Source: Siphonodentalium dalli (lineage: Eukaryota; Mollusca; Scaphopoda; Gadilida; Siphonodentaliidae). Taken from it: a DNA stretch of 64,000 nt. The translations under genes and the position numbers were made by a program. This document shows positions 33,882 to 44,751 of the stretch, piece by piece; position 1 is the stretch's first letter; each line of letters begins with the position of its first letter. Under the pieces are notes generated by a model. It worked only from the letters and a program-made list of their open reading frames with translations, did not search any database and was not told the origin of the DNA. The DNA lies in the NCBI GenBank assembly GCA_032622095.1, contig CP136067.1:77340705-77404704 (forward strand), read 5' to 3'.

Positions 33882-35900
33882 ATGATGCACGAAAAGTCAC
33901 TGACAAAAAAACTATATGGGGGCGAATCCCGAGGTCTGAGTTCGTCCCTTCCCAAACTACCAGACCTCAGCCATTCCGAAAGTTCTGCTTTATTGTCCAG
34001 TTCCGAACCATTGATTGATGTGCGTCGGTTATATGTAACGTCCCTGCCTACAACTCAGATAACACATCAAGCTGTATGCATGGAAACCACAATTGATGTA
34101 GCTGGTAATTCAACTGATCCCGAAGCATTACACTACGGTGAAGTGAGAGCAGATCATACTGATCCCGAGCAATTACGCAACGTTAACGGTGAGGTGAGAG
34201 CAGTTAACACTGATCCCAAGCAATTACGCCACGGTGATGTGAGAGCAGATAACACTGATCCAGAGCAATTACGCCACGGTGATGTGATAGCAGATAACAC
34301 TGATCCCGAGCAATTACGCCACGGTGATGTGAGAGCAGATAACACTGATCCCGAGCAATTACGCCACGGTGATGCGAGAACAGATAACACTGATCCCGAG
34401 CAATTACGCCACGGTGATGTGAGAGCAGATAACACTGATCCCGAGCAATTACGCCACGGTGAGGTGAGAGCAGATAACACTGATCCAGAGCAATTACGCC
34501 ACGGTGATGTGAGAGCAGATAACACTGATCCCGAGAAATTACGCCACGGTGATGTGAGAGCAGATAACACTGATCCCGAGAAATTACGCCACGGTGAGGT
34601 GAGAGCAGATAACACTGATCCCGAGCAATTACGCCACGGTGAGGTGAGAGCAGATAACACTGATCCCGAGCAATTACGCCACGGTGATGTGAGAGCAGAT
34701 AACACTGATCCAGAGCAATTACGCCACGGTGAGGTGAGAGCAGATAACACTGATCCCGAGCAATTACGCCACGGTGATGTGAGAGCAGATAACACTGATC
34801 CAGAGCAATTACGCCACGGTGATGTGAGAGCAGATAACACTGATCCCGAGCAATTACGCCACGGTGAGGTGAGAGCAGATAACACTGATCCCGAGCAATT
34901 ACGCCACGGTGATGTGAGAGCAGATAACACTGATCCAGAGCAATTACGCCACGGTGATGTGAGAGCAGATAACACTGATTCCGAGCAATTACGCCACGGT
35001 GATGTGAGAGCAGATAACACTGATCCCGAGCAATTACGCCACGGTGAGGTGAGAGCAGATAACACTGATCCCGAGCAATTACGCCACGGTAAGGTGAGAG
35101 CAGATAACACTGATCCCGAGCAATTACGCAACGGTGAGGTGAGAGCAGATAACACTGATCCCGAGCAATTACGCAACGGTGAGATGCGAGCAGATAACAC
35201 TGATCCCGAGCAATTACGCCACGGTGAGGTGAGAGCAGATAACACTGATTCCGAGCAATTACGCCACGGTGATGTGAGAGCAGATAACACTGATCCCGAG
35301 CAATTACGCAACGGTGAGGTGAGAGCAGATAACACTGATCCCGAGCAATTACGCCACGGTAAGGTGAGAGCAGATAACACTGATCCCGAGCAATTACGCA
35401 ACGGTGATGTGAGAGCAGATAACACTGATCCCGAGCAATTACGCCACGGTGAGGTGAGAGCAGATAACACTGATCCCGAGCAATTACGCAACGGTGATGT
35501 GAGAGCAGATAACACTGATCCCGAGCAATTACGCCACGGTGATGTGAGAGCAGATAACACTGATCCCGAGCAATTACGCAACGGTGATGTGAGAGCAGAT
35601 AACACTGATCCCGAGCAATTACGCAATGGTGAGGTGAGAGCAGATAACACTGATCCCGAGCAATTACGCAACGGTGAGGTGAGAGCAGATAACACTGATC
35701 CCGAGCAATTATGCGACGGTGAGTTGAGAGTAGACAATACTGATCCAAAGCAGTTAAGCAATGGACATGTTAACGAGAACTCGGGTACCATTGGTAAATT
35801 GATCACCGTCTTACCAAAAATGGGCAGGCGGGTAACTTTGATAATCCAACCAATGCAACATCGGTTGCACGTGTCAATCGCAAAGTTCCGGAACAATTGA
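33882..35900 (+). CDS. 672-codon frame made mostly of a 15-residue repeat
   Basis: The frame opens with ATG 33882 (an ATG three bases earlier is out of frame). It has about 75 residues of non-repetitive sequence with Ser-rich 'LPDLSHSESSALLSSSEPL', then about 36 copies of RADNTDPEQLRHGDV with small changes (D/E, H/N, Q/K). It ends with 60 residues containing 'NGHVNENSGTIGKLITVLPK'. The repeat is acidic/basic mixed, hydrophilic and probably disordered or helical. No known domain was recognised. It follows the gag relic on the same strand and may be the degenerate 3' part of that element rather than a host gene. Other frames over the repeat are also open, so the long frame alone is weak evidence for translation. 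Confidence 0.45.
   Translation: MMHEKSLTKKLYGGESRGLSSSLPKLPDLSHSESSALLSSSEPLIDVRRLYVTSLPTTQITHQAVCMETTIDVAGNSTDPEALHYGEVRADHTDPEQLRNVNGEVRAVNTDPKQLRHGDVRADNTDPEQLRHGDVIADNTDPEQLRHGDVRADNTDPEQLRHGDARTDNTDPEQLRHGDVRADNTDPEQLRHGEVRADNTDPEQLRHGDVRADNTDPEKLRHGDVRADNTDPEKLRHGEVRADNTDPEQLRHGEVRADNTDPEQLRHGDVRADNTDPEQLRHGEVRADNTDPEQLRHGDVRADNTDPEQLRHGDVRADNTDPEQLRHGEVRADNTDPEQLRHGDVRADNTDPEQLRHGDVRADNTDSEQLRHGDVRADNTDPEQLRHGEVRADNTDPEQLRHGKVRADNTDPEQLRNGEVRADNTDPEQLRNGEMRADNTDPEQLRHGEVRADNTDSEQLRHGDVRADNTDPEQLRNGEVRADNTDPEQLRHGKVRADNTDPEQLRNGDVRADNTDPEQLRHGEVRADNTDPEQLRNGDVRADNTDPEQLRHGDVRADNTDPEQLRNGDVRADNTDPEQLRNGEVRADNTDPEQLRNGEVRADNTDPEQLCDGELRVDNTDPKQLSNGHVNENSGTIGKLITVLPKMGRRVTLIIQPMQHRLHVSIAKFRNN
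34113..35770. repeat. 45-bp minisatellite, about 36 copies
   Basis: The unit runs from one ACTGATCCCGAGCAATTACG to the next, almost always 45 bp. One unit near 34170 is 51 bp. Variation is limited to a few sites (GAT/GAG, CGCCAC/CGCAAC, CCC/CCA/TCC). Copies with AAC instead of CAC are concentrated in the distal third, which indicates local amplification. Both strands stay open for hundreds of codons because 45 is divisible by three. There are no unique spacers, so it is not a CRISPR array. Confidence 0.95.
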
Positions 35901-37130
35901 AGAAATTATTTAAACGGTCATCTCAACATTTTAGACGAACCATTGCTAAATTGAAAACCATCATACCAAATGGGCAGGCGGGTAAATTTGGAAATCCCGA
36001 GAACACTGATCCCGAGCAATTATATATATACGCAACGGTGAGGTGATAGGCGATAACACTGATCCAACGCAGTTACGCAATGGACATGTTAACAATAACA
36101 CAGTTAACATTGCTAAATTGAAAACCGTCTTACCAAATGGGCAGGCGGGTAACGTTGATGATCCAAACAATCAAAATGTTGATCAAATTGATACTACATC
36201 GAAATCAATACTGAAAATAATTATATCACAGGATTATAATAATGCAGGGAGATACAATCAGATCTCTAAACATGATATTAACCTCATACCAGTATGGCCT
36301 GGGGTACAGGCATTTACTGAAGGTGGCTATCCTGTAAATGGTATGGTTAAAACCCCCAACAAATAACACTGATATCAGAAAGCAAATCTTTTACTACAGA
36401 TTTGAGGGAACTTGAAAATGTGGCAGTTGAGAAGACCACCTTAGCAACTAAAACGAATCAATTACTACAGACAATGGTATCCACATGTATGTATACACTG
36501 AGACACTATATCAGTTGTTCCTTTAATGTCGCAAATGACCCGGAAATCTAAGCTAGAACCATGGGTCCATGGAGTACCCTGGGATCCCGGTGATGGCTAA
36601 TCAGATGCAGTGCAAGTACTGACTGGGTCTATCTAGCAACTCTAGCATTTGTGAATAAGTTGGTATAGTGGTACATGTACCTGATTATATACGGGGATTA
36701 ATCCTGAAAAATTAAGAGAAAGTTGAAGTTTAGGGGTCGAACAATCACGTAAAATTCCTGAAGTCATCTTGGGAGTCGAGTAGTCACGTAAGATTCCTGA
36801 AGTCATGCATCATTATCTTAGGAGTCGAGCAGTTACGTTAGATTCCTGAAGTCATGTTGGGAGTCGAGCAGTAACGTTAGATTCCTGAAATCATATTGTG
36901 CCAAACACATACATACCGTTAACAAACACCATGGCACAATGCAGTGCATAGCCATACCATACTTTAACATCTGGTTGTTGATTTGCACAATATCCAAGTC
37001 CATGGCTTTTCCAAAACTTTCAGAAAATTCAATAACAGGAACACTGACCCCGAGCAATTATACGCAACGGTGATGTGGTAATGGAAACCATAGAGCCAAA
37101 GCAATTACGCAATGGTTCTATGAAAGCTGA
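35901..37130 (+). pseudogene. Scattered degenerate copies of the repeat-protein tail
   Basis: Pieces of the preceding frame recur: 'IAKLKTIIPNGQAG' (about 35945-35990), 'NTDPEQL' at 36005 followed by an inserted TATATATA, and 'NGHVNNNTVNIAKLKTVLPN' (36080-36140) in a 107-codon frame (36043-36366). A further NTDPEQL-like unit lies near 37037. The tail module therefore exists in about three copies, broken by stops. Function is unknown. Confidence 0.5.
36731..36895. repeat. ~38-bp tandem repeat, four copies
   Basis: The unit GGGAGTCGAGCAGTAACG plus TTAGATTCCTGAAGTCAT occurs four times (periods 38, 50 and 38 bp). Non-coding. Confidence 0.85.
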
Positions 37131-37204
37131 TGGCAACATCAATAATTCAAGTGATGAAAATGAAGACTATATTACCATCGCACAAGTGAAGCAACCCACA
37201 TCTT

Positions 37205-37515
37205 ACTAAATGGGCTTGAGGGAAATGAAGGTATTTCCGAATGTTTCTTTTTCACTATATATGAAGGTGTATATCCAAATGTTTCTGGGTCACTATATGA
37301 AGGTATATATGTGAATGTTTCTGTTTCACTCTATGTGAAGGTGTATATCCAAATGTTTCTGTTTCACTCTATATGAAGGTATATATCCGAATGTTTCTGT
37401 TTCACTCTATATGAAGGTGTATCCGAATGTTTCTGTTTCACTCTATATGAAGGTATATGTCCGAATGTTTCTGTTTAACTCTATATGAAGGTATATCCGA
37501 AAGTTTCTGGTACAT
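37205..37515. repeat. ~36-bp tandem repeat, eight copies
   Basis: The unit TATGAAGGTATATATCCGAA followed by TGTTTCTGTTTCACTCTA occurs eight times with length changes in the TATA part. Confidence 0.9.
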
Positions 37516-38245
37516 ACAATGTAGTTACGAGTTCTCTTAATCCATTAGATATGTATATATATGTATATATATATGAATGAATGTCACGTAATGATCGTTG
37601 ATGTTAATTGGATAACATTTAAGTATATGAATGAATGTCACGTCATGATTTCTTCTTGTTAAATTGTGAACTAATGTTCTACACTACTCTTTGATCTTTA
37701 ATATTCTTTGATATTTACTGTATATCAATCTATAGGATTGAACTCCTATATATAGATATGGATTTCTCTCGATGAAGGATCCATGTATATTACACGTAAT
37801 GGCTAATCCCATATGTGTTGACCATGCCGGAGCTCCTGAAGCAGTGATACGGGAACAGACATGTCTCTGAGTTTTTGTATACTAGAACTAGAGATGGAAT
37901 GTCTGAGAATGTTCTGTGAACTTTTTTCTCACGATAATGAGGGTATCTCAAAATCTCACTTGAAGATAAATTATGGGTCTGTTTTAAATCTCAGAGTAAT
38001 GCCTCAACATCTCCATCGGGACCATTTTTTACTTCAAATTCACCCGAATACTTTGATGGCTTAGCTTTTTTCTTCGTTTGTTCAGATTAACTTCAGAAAA
38101 CTGGGTCCACAGTAATCATTGCCATCATCTGATTCAAATCTGATATGTCTCGCTTTTGCTTCAACGTCTGGAAAATGCCAGTGACAACATTTTTTGCTCT
38201 GACTGTTCATCTCTGTGTGTTCATGATCATAGAGCACCTACAGAT
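37516..38245. other. Unassigned DNA with a short coding-like relic
   Basis: On the minus strand near 38100-38210 a frame reads 'KCCHWHFPDVEAKARHI' then 'RFESDDGNDYCGPSF', which has the look of a protein-coding exon, but I do not recognise the family. A short microsatellite (TATATG)n is at 37550-37575. Confidence 0.3.
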
Positions 38246-38474
38246 CCTAAATTCACCCCGTATGCTCATCTATTTACAGCACTAGATCAATGAGTCGATG
38301 CGTTCATTCTCTGTCGTTGGTTGCTGTCGACTGCCGACATCGTATCCTTCACCGGGAATCGTGGGGTTAGTAATCATCTCAATTCTGCGCTCGGCGAGCG
38401 TGACCGATAATTCCCGGTTAATAATACAAGACCGGACACATATTTAACCCATTTCCACAACAGTGGTACACGAA
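38246..38474. repeat. Outer inverted repeat, right copy
   Basis: Complement of 21050-21266, with small indels. The inner edge CCTAAATTCACC is sharp. The outer edge fades near 38474 at ACGAATC. Confidence 0.8.
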
Positions 38475-39020
38475 TCCGGGTTATTCTCGTTTGATAATCG
38501 GGGACTGGGTTGAATTTAATGGCAATCTATATACTCTCTCTCTTTCGCTCTCTATCGTTCTGACTACCTGTTTCTTTTTGTATGCGTCCCATGTAATCCA
38601 TATCTCTTAAATAAATGTATATAATGTTATTAGTTAATTTGCATAAAATAATTTACTTACGTACTTATGAGAATGAACATGGAACATGGGTTCAGCACAT
38701 CTTGTTGAGATCCTGGGCACGAACCCGGGTTTGACATGATTGAAAACTGCGGACTGGGGTTATCTGAGGTAAAGTTACTTACATGTGGTGTTGATTCATA
38801 GTATATTGGGGATTCTATCGAAACTCTCTATCTCTCTTCTGATTTGTCCGACTCGTTCTGACTATATGTTTGTTATGCATGTCTCCGCCCCATTTACTCG
38901 TTCATCCTAACGAAAAGAACGCGGGTCTTGTGTGCATGACATATTTATTTAGTTATGGGACACTAATCCTGATTTTCCTCGATTGATAATCTGGGACTGG
39001 TGTCAATTAGCTCGAGTTAT
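38475..39020. repeat. Three diverged copies of a ~245-bp unit
   Basis: Marker stretches 'GATAATCGGGGACTGGGTTG' (about 38490), 'GAAAACTGCGGACTGGGGTT' (about 38742) and 'GATAATCTGGGACTGGTGTC' (about 38985) recur about 245 bp apart. Two copies are followed by 'CTCTCTAT' and 'CGTTCTGACTA'. No coding content. Confidence 0.55.
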
Positions 39021-39454
39021 ATATGAGACCGGTGGCAAACCGAGCCAGCCCTTTTAACTAAGCGGAAAGCGCCAGGTGTTTATATGACAAAAATCTACCC
39101 CGGGCCAGACTTCCTGGACAAATGCGAATTATCTATTGCAAATCACACGATGTATAACGCCTTCCGATATGCACGTGGTGTTGCACGGATCTGTGTGATG
39201 TGAACGTTTTATAGTAAATTATACTTACCTCAATTATCACAGAAATTAATAGAATCGCGAACTATTTCCAAAGATTATATCACATTTTGATTTACGTATA
39301 CAACAGCATCATACTCATTTTGGGAACAGTATAATAATAAAAATTGTTCTTGTATAGCGCCTATCCCCGTGATGATGGGCCCTAGGCGCTTCACATGATT
39401 TGGTTCAAATATATAGAGAGAAAATGCAGTGATATATACAGAATGTACAGAATG

Positions 39455-40828
39455 TCATCGTTGAAGGTTCAAAATGTCTCGATACCTCCGCTCGAACAAA
39501 TATGTTTTCAGTGTTGATTTGAATTCTCCGAATGATGGCGATTCTCTGATGGGTTGTGGTAAGGAATTCCAGGTGAACGGACATGAAACACAAAATGCGC
39601 GATCTCCAACAGTTCTCAGGTTGGCGCCTTTTGGTGTTAGTAGGCCTGCATCCTTCGATCGAACATTTCTTGTTGGCACATAAGGAGAATGAGCTCTTTC
39701 ATGTAAGTAGGGGCGGTTTCCGAATTTTGTAAACGTTTATATCCGAATGTTGCAATTTTGAAAGAAATTCTATCCTGAATAGGCAGCCAATGTAGTTGTG
39801 ATCTCGTGGTGGTTGGACTATTGCCTTTCTTCAACCTAAACACGATTCTTGCAGCACAGTCTTGCAGACGCTGTATTCGCCGAAGCTGGTAGTCTGGGGC
39901 TCGGAACAACAGTGCATTGCAATAGTCCATTCTTGTCAGAACAAAATATACTGTCAGTCTTTTCGCTGCTTCGGTGGTGAGGTATTGTCTAATTCGTCCT
40001 AGTCGGCGGAGTTCAATAATATGGACTGGCAGAGGGAGTCTATTTGTTTCGTCATGGAGAGAGTCTGGTCAAGATGGACGCCCAGATTTTTCACATTATT
40101 CGAGAAGACGATGGAACTATCACACAGTTCTAGCTTGGTGGTACGCACGTTGTTTACTATTGATGGTTTTGCTATCCAGATGATTTCAGTCTTGTCGTCA
40201 TTTAGCTTGAGGCGGTTCGAAGTCATCCAGTCTTTGACTATTAGAATACAATTTCTGATTCTGCTAACCAGACTGCTTTCATCGTTCGATCACCAGAGAG
40301 GTATAATTGAGTGTCATCTGCATACATGTGAACATTAATTCCTTGGGAGCGAATAAGAGAACCGATGGGCCTAGTATAAAGTAGATATAGAATAGGTCCA
40401 AGAACAGATCCCCGTGGAACACCATAATCAATTGGGTAGGGTTCAGAACTTTCACCGATGAGAATTGTCTGTTGATGATTTGTGAGATATGACTCGAACC
40501 ACTTCAAAACATTGCCAGAGATGCCGTAAGAAATTTCGAGTCGTTTCAGGAGAATCCTGTGGTCCAAAGTGTCGAAAGCTGCACTCAGATCTAATAAACA
40601 AAGAATAGACACTAGACCCTTATCGCTGGCTGTCAGTAGATCTGATGTAATTTGAATCAGAGCTGTCTCGGTGCTGTGTCCAACACGATAAGCGGACTGA
40701 CACGGCTCCCACATGTTATTGTTGTCAATGTGCTTTTTCAGTTGGAATAGAACAGCCTTCTCCAAAATCTTTGACATGAATTGCAGGTTTGAAACTGGGC
40801 GGAAGTTCTTGAGTACGTTAGGATCCAA
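39455..40828 (-). pseudogene. LINE reverse transcriptase and C-terminal domain
   Basis: The frame 40241-40828 has 'NFRPVSNLQFMSKILEKAV', 'HSTETALIQI', 'LLDLSAAFDTLDHRILLKR', 'GVPRGSVLGPILYLLY' and 'HMYADDTQLYL', with the catalytic YADD intact. It breaks near 40250. The thumb region continues at 39999-40226 ('LKLNDDKTEIIWI', 'VKNLGVHLDQTLSM'), then 39637-39930 ('MDYCNALLF', 'HWLPIQDRISFKI') and 39455-39679 ('FTWNSLPQPIRESPSFGEF', 'LKTYLFERRY'). At least three frameshifts separate these parts. Confidence 0.85.
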
Positions 40829-40842
40829 AGACTTCTTTTTTA

Positions 40843-42297
40843 TCAGTGGAATACTAACGCTTCTTTAAAACTTGGTGGCACTTGTCCTTCCTTAAGAGAT
40901 GAATTTATCAGTTTTGTCAGTGGTTCGATCATGACATCAATGTGTTTGATAATAAGACTAGTTGGGAGTGGATCTAACTGGCATGACTTGGGTGGTGATG
41001 AAAGAATTATTCTTCTCAGTTGATCGCTGGTGACAGGTTGAAATTCACAGAAAGTTTCTCCCATGAAGGTGTCGTAATCTGATTCAAGGTTGGATGAATC
41101 TAATTCAGAGTGTATATCTTTGATTTTCTTGGAGAAGAACTCACCGAATGCATCTGGTAGGTTGTGCTGCTTTATATTTGTCTGAAGTAAAGCTTCGGAT
41201 TTCTTGCCGCTCAGTTCGTTTGTGATGGCATACAACATCTTTGAAGATTTGAATTTTGATATTTTCTCCTGATAGTGTGATTTTCTTGCTTTAGATGTCA
41301 TGTTGTCAACAGTTTTGCTCTTGCTGGTGAAGATTTCTCGATGTACTACCAGGCGGGACTTGCGCCACATTCGTTCAGCCTTGCGACGTTCTGCTTTGGC
41401 CTTCCGAATTTCGTCCGTAAACCAAGGAATAGAAGGTCGGTTCGGAATTTTACGCGACTTAAAAGGAGCGTGAGCATCGAGGACAGTCGTTAGGTTCATG
41501 TACCAGTCGAGGGGAGTTCTCCTTGGACTAGCGTAGTAACTTGAAATGATCTCACCGGCGAGTTTCAGCTGGTTGATGGCTTTCAAGTTCCTCGAGGTAA
41601 CTGTCCTGATGGGGCATGTCATTTTTGAAACGTTAATCTTGAACGATATAACATGGTGATCAGAGAAAAGAAACTCGCTGACCTTTGGCTCCACGATTGA
41701 TGGATCAGTGTCTCTGGTAATGACCCAGTCGAGAATGTGTTTGTTGCGGTGGGTTGGTGAAGAAATTACCTGTTCCATTCCCGAGTCTCCAAGTATATGT
41801 TTTATGGTTGCAACATTCTTGTCAGTGTTTATAGAGTCATAATGGAAATTGAAGTCTCCTAGTAGAACGAGCTGGCGATGGTAGGAAACATACCTGTCTA
41901 GAAGTTCAGTAAAGTCCGAAATGAATTGTGCATCCGTCAACTTGTTCTTTTTGTTTGGTGGTGGGCGATACACACAGAGGAAACATGCAGGACGGCCAGA
42001 AAGACTAATTGTGACATCGAATAGTTCGAAAGATTTGAAATCCGTGACTGTGATTCCCGACGCACGGATATCATCACGGACAATGACGGCAATACCACCA
42101 CCTTTTCCTGTACGGCGAGGTGAGTTGAGGAGCTTGTAGCCTGGCGGAGTTATCTCTTGAATGATGGGTTCATCTCCTGAGAGAGACAACCAGGTTTCAG
42201 TTATGATAACTAGATGTGGGCGGTTGTCTGTGACCAAGTTGAAGACTTTGCTGGTTTTGTTTCTCACAGAGCGTGCATTCACCATAATCACTGACAA
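40843..42297 (-). pseudogene. LINE endonuclease domain and linker
   Basis: The frame reads the apurinic endonuclease motifs in order: 'MVNARSVRNK', 'ITETWLS', 'RTGKGGGIAVIVRDD', 'LLGDFNFHYD', 'NKHILDWVITRD' and 'SDHHVISF'. It is followed by the linker ('SIPWFTDEIRKAKAERRK', 'SPPKSCQLDPLPTSLI'), which leads into the reverse transcriptase. The frame ends after 'PSFKEALV' through a one-base deletion near 40855; the RT frame starts immediately after. Nicking the target DNA is the known role of this domain. Confidence 0.85.
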
Positions 42298-42300
42298 TGT

Positions 42301-42821
42301 CGTTTCTTAGAAAAAACAAAATCACTGACAATGTCGTTTCTTCGAAAAAAAAAATGACTGCCAGCATAACATTTCCATTAGCCAATAGTGTAGTCACGCC
42401 AACGCAGATGTCTATGTAATATTCACATACTTTTAGCTTTGTACGACCCACTTATGTGAGTAAAGGGGTATGTCCTATCACACTTGAGTCCACGACAATA
42501 GATATCATGTTGGGGACGATCTTTAACCCAGATTCCGGATCAGGTTCCGGACTTGACCGAAAAAAAAAAAAATCTCGTATTCCGGATCCGGATCCGACTC
42601 CCTTTTTAAATTGCTTTAAATCAGTACTATGTGGCAATTTCTCATTGCATCACAGCTATATGTGACTATCAGCTGGCTGGAGGTCTTATATCCACGAATC
42701 CGGGTTCCCCATGGTAGCTCATACAAGTGAAGCCGTAAAACCCGGACTCACGATTTTCTTCAAATACATGTGACTTTCTTATATAGTTTAATACTTAATG
42801 TCGTTTCCAGATAGGGAACTA
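42301..42821. other. Unassigned DNA with CCGGATCCGG motifs
   Basis: A 30-bp direct repeat (AATCACTGACAATGTCGTTT) is at 42282-42345. At 42525-42600 there are CCGGATC-rich words like those of MULE subterminal repeats. No gene recognised. Confidence 0.35.
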
Positions 42822-43285
42822 CACCATGTGTGTGGAATGGCTAGAGAACGCAAAAGCTGTCAGTGATGCAATCGTGTTCGAAAGAAAAACAGACAATCGA
42901 GAAATGCATGATAAGACACTAATGCCGACGGAATATCAAAAGGAGCATAGGTCATTTCTGCAAATGAACATTACAAATGATTTCTTTTGACAGAATAAGT
43001 GCAACTGTAGAGCATGGGAAGAACATTTAAACTGTAGAGCATGGGAAGAACATTTAAAGCAGCCTTCGCTCTGAAACGTGTATCGTACTACAAACTTTTG
43101 ATGATTAAAACGATGCGCCTTTCTAGGATATAATGCTCGGAGAAAGGTAGTTCGGGTATTTATCGACCTATTTCGATACCGGGAACATTTAAAAAGCGAA
43201 TATTGTTACATGTTCGTTTTCTATATTTTTAGGACAGATTTGGTTGCAACAAACTTTTAAATGGATATTCTGATAATTTACCAAG
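42822..43285. repeat. Direct duplication, copy A
   Basis: 42822-43230 matches 43951-44360 closely (for example 'GTGTTCGAAAGAAAAACAG', 'AAGCAGCCTTCGCTCTGAAA', 'GTTCGGGTATTTATCGAC'). Copy A also has an internal 31-bp tandem duplication around 43010-43060 (CTGTAGAGCATGGGAAGAAC). Content not recognised; no frame. Confidence 0.8.
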
Positions 43286-43483
43286 TTAAGGAGAGTTTCT
43301 GTCGCATTCGGTAGTCGAAATATACGCGATAATGCCGGTTATCCGACCACAATCGGTGTAGTATATAAGTCCGAAATTCTTCGTCACAGTAGTTTTGGGT
43401 GCCACAAGGTGTCGCCCCTTTCCTATTTTTATGTATATTTTATAAATATGTTTTTCTACAAAGTCCCTGTGTATATATATTGC
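43286..43483 (-). mobile_element. Fragment of the TA-site element
   Basis: Complement of 17027-17210, ending ACAAAGTCCCTGTGTATA at the same LINE position as the insertion at 16936-19134. Both LINE copies therefore share this insertion site. Confidence 0.75.
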
Positions 43484-43945
43484 TGAAGAATTTCTTTTAG
43501 CGTGTCCGCCTTCGATGTTGTCGATGCAAAAAAGCTCCATTGGGTTTCTCTATTTCTCCAATTCCAGGTTTTGCTTTGGTGTTATTTCTTATACACACCA
43601 AAAGGATTTTGGGTATCTCTTTATATGTTGTCACTTATCTTCTTTTCACAAGATATATGTGCGTTCCTACATTCAATAATTTCAATCAAACTATATCTTA
43701 TAGTTGATGTCGTGTCTATCGTATATATATTCCCTCCATGCTTTACATTTATCTTTTACTGCTTTTCATGTTTGATGTCGTCCATGCTTTTTTGTGAATT
43801 TTCTTTTCACAGTTGATGACTGTGGAATGTTTTTTCTGAGTGGTTTCTATAATGTTCCCCTTAAATGGTCTCCATAGTTCTTCTACTTCCATTTCTTCTA
43901 TATCTTCCCAGTTATTTTCATTTAGATCTGATCTGACTGCATAAT
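43484..43945 (-). pseudogene. LINE linker fragment, second copy
   Basis: Closely similar to 19135-19511 plus 20040-20115 and on the minus strand. It includes 'DLNENNWEDIEEMEVEELW' (about 43850-43910). It has no TTAA element, so it provides the empty-site reference (single TTAA near 43863). Confidence 0.75.
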
Positions 43946-43950
43946 CAGCC

Positions 43951-44360
43951 ATGGGTGTGGAGTGGCTAGAGAACGCAAAAGTTGTCAGTGATGCAATCGT
44001 GTTCGAAAGAAAAACAGACAATCGAGAAACGCATGATAAGAAATGAATGCCAACGGAATATCAAAAGGAACATAGGTTATTTCTGCGAATGAACATTACA
44101 AATGTTTTCTTTGACAGAATAATTGCAACTGTAGAGCATGGGAAGAACATTTAAAGCAGCCTTCGCTCTGAAACGTGTATCTACTACAAACTTTTGATCA
44201 TTAAAGCCTTTCTAGGATATATTGCTCTGAGAAAGTTAGTTCGGGTATTTATCGACATATTTCGGTACCGGGAACATTTCAAAAGCGAATATTGTTACAT
44301 GTAGATGTATTTGTGGATTTAAGTATTTTATACTTGTTCGTTTTCTATATTTTTTCGGAC
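43951..44360. repeat. Direct duplication, copy B
   Basis: Partner of 42822-43230, about 1.13 kb away, with several substitutions and small deletions. It lies just before the PHD exon. Confidence 0.8.
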
Positions 44361-44522
44361 ATATTAAAATAGTGTCCAAATATGAATAAATTAATTCAAC
44401 GGTTCCACGCTCTGGAGCAAGCGCGAAAGTCGACCATGCATATCGAAGCAGATGCCAAAGAAAACAGTTGGAATGTTCCCATGGACTATTCTTGACACCC
44501 AATCGTGTTAAAGATACACAGT

Positions 44523-44697
44523 TTAACAGAAGAAGCATAATGTGTAGTGTCTTGTTTGTTGTTGGATCCCAGCACACTTTAGGTGATGCCACCTGTAACA
44601 CGTGTCGCAATTGACAAACTTGTCTTTGGTGGAAGAGCAGAAGGCCGCTCGAACACATATCGCCGGAATTCTCGTATGCTGATACATGATTCGCGTT
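44523..44697 (-). pseudogene. Last exon with PHD-like zinc finger of a second Ulp1/PHD gene
   Basis: On the minus strand a TTTCCATTTCAG acceptor precedes 44697. The exon reads 'MYQHTRIPAICVRAAFC', then 'NCDTCYRWHHLKCAGI', and ends 'LCFFC' before the stop. This gives C..C, CDxC, HxxC and CxxC pairs in PHD order, all present, unlike the broken finger at 25.8 kb. The same strand and order as the Ulp1 exons at 50469-51463 suggest one gene with a long intron. The phase (one base before the first codon) does not directly fit the upstream exon, so an intermediate exon or an indel is needed. Marked as pseudogene because of frame damage upstream. Confidence 0.6.
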
Positions 44698-44751
44698 CTG
44701 AAATGGAAAAATGTTAAAGTAACATGTGTTCTGACTTTGTTATATACGTCA

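Larger units (their letters stand above)
39325..42300 (-). mobile_element. LINE (L2/CR1-type non-LTR retrotransposon), nearly full length
   Basis: The minus strand carries endonuclease then reverse transcriptase in order, and ends after a conserved C-terminus with 3' untranslated sequence ('GCGCTATACAAGAACAAT') and a short ATT-rich tail at about 39330, typical of L2/CR1-like 3' ends. Frames are broken by a few single-base indels, so this copy is probably dead but young. No ORF1 and no complete 5' end were identified. The closest known groups by motif are L2, Crack and Daphne; the exact clade needs a tree. Confidence 0.85.

Noticed and set aside
34113..35770. Possible CRISPR-like array
   Set aside because: Units are continuous 45-bp repeats without unique spacers, in a eukaryotic genome.
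34154..35896. 580-codon and 514-codon reading frames antisense to the repeat frame
   Set aside because: They arise because the 45-bp unit lacks stops on both strands; they contain only translated repeat units.
21050..38474. Polinton/Maverick-like giant transposon
   Set aside because: The length and inverted ends would fit, but no polymerase B, integrase, protease or capsid genes are present; the content is other nested elements.
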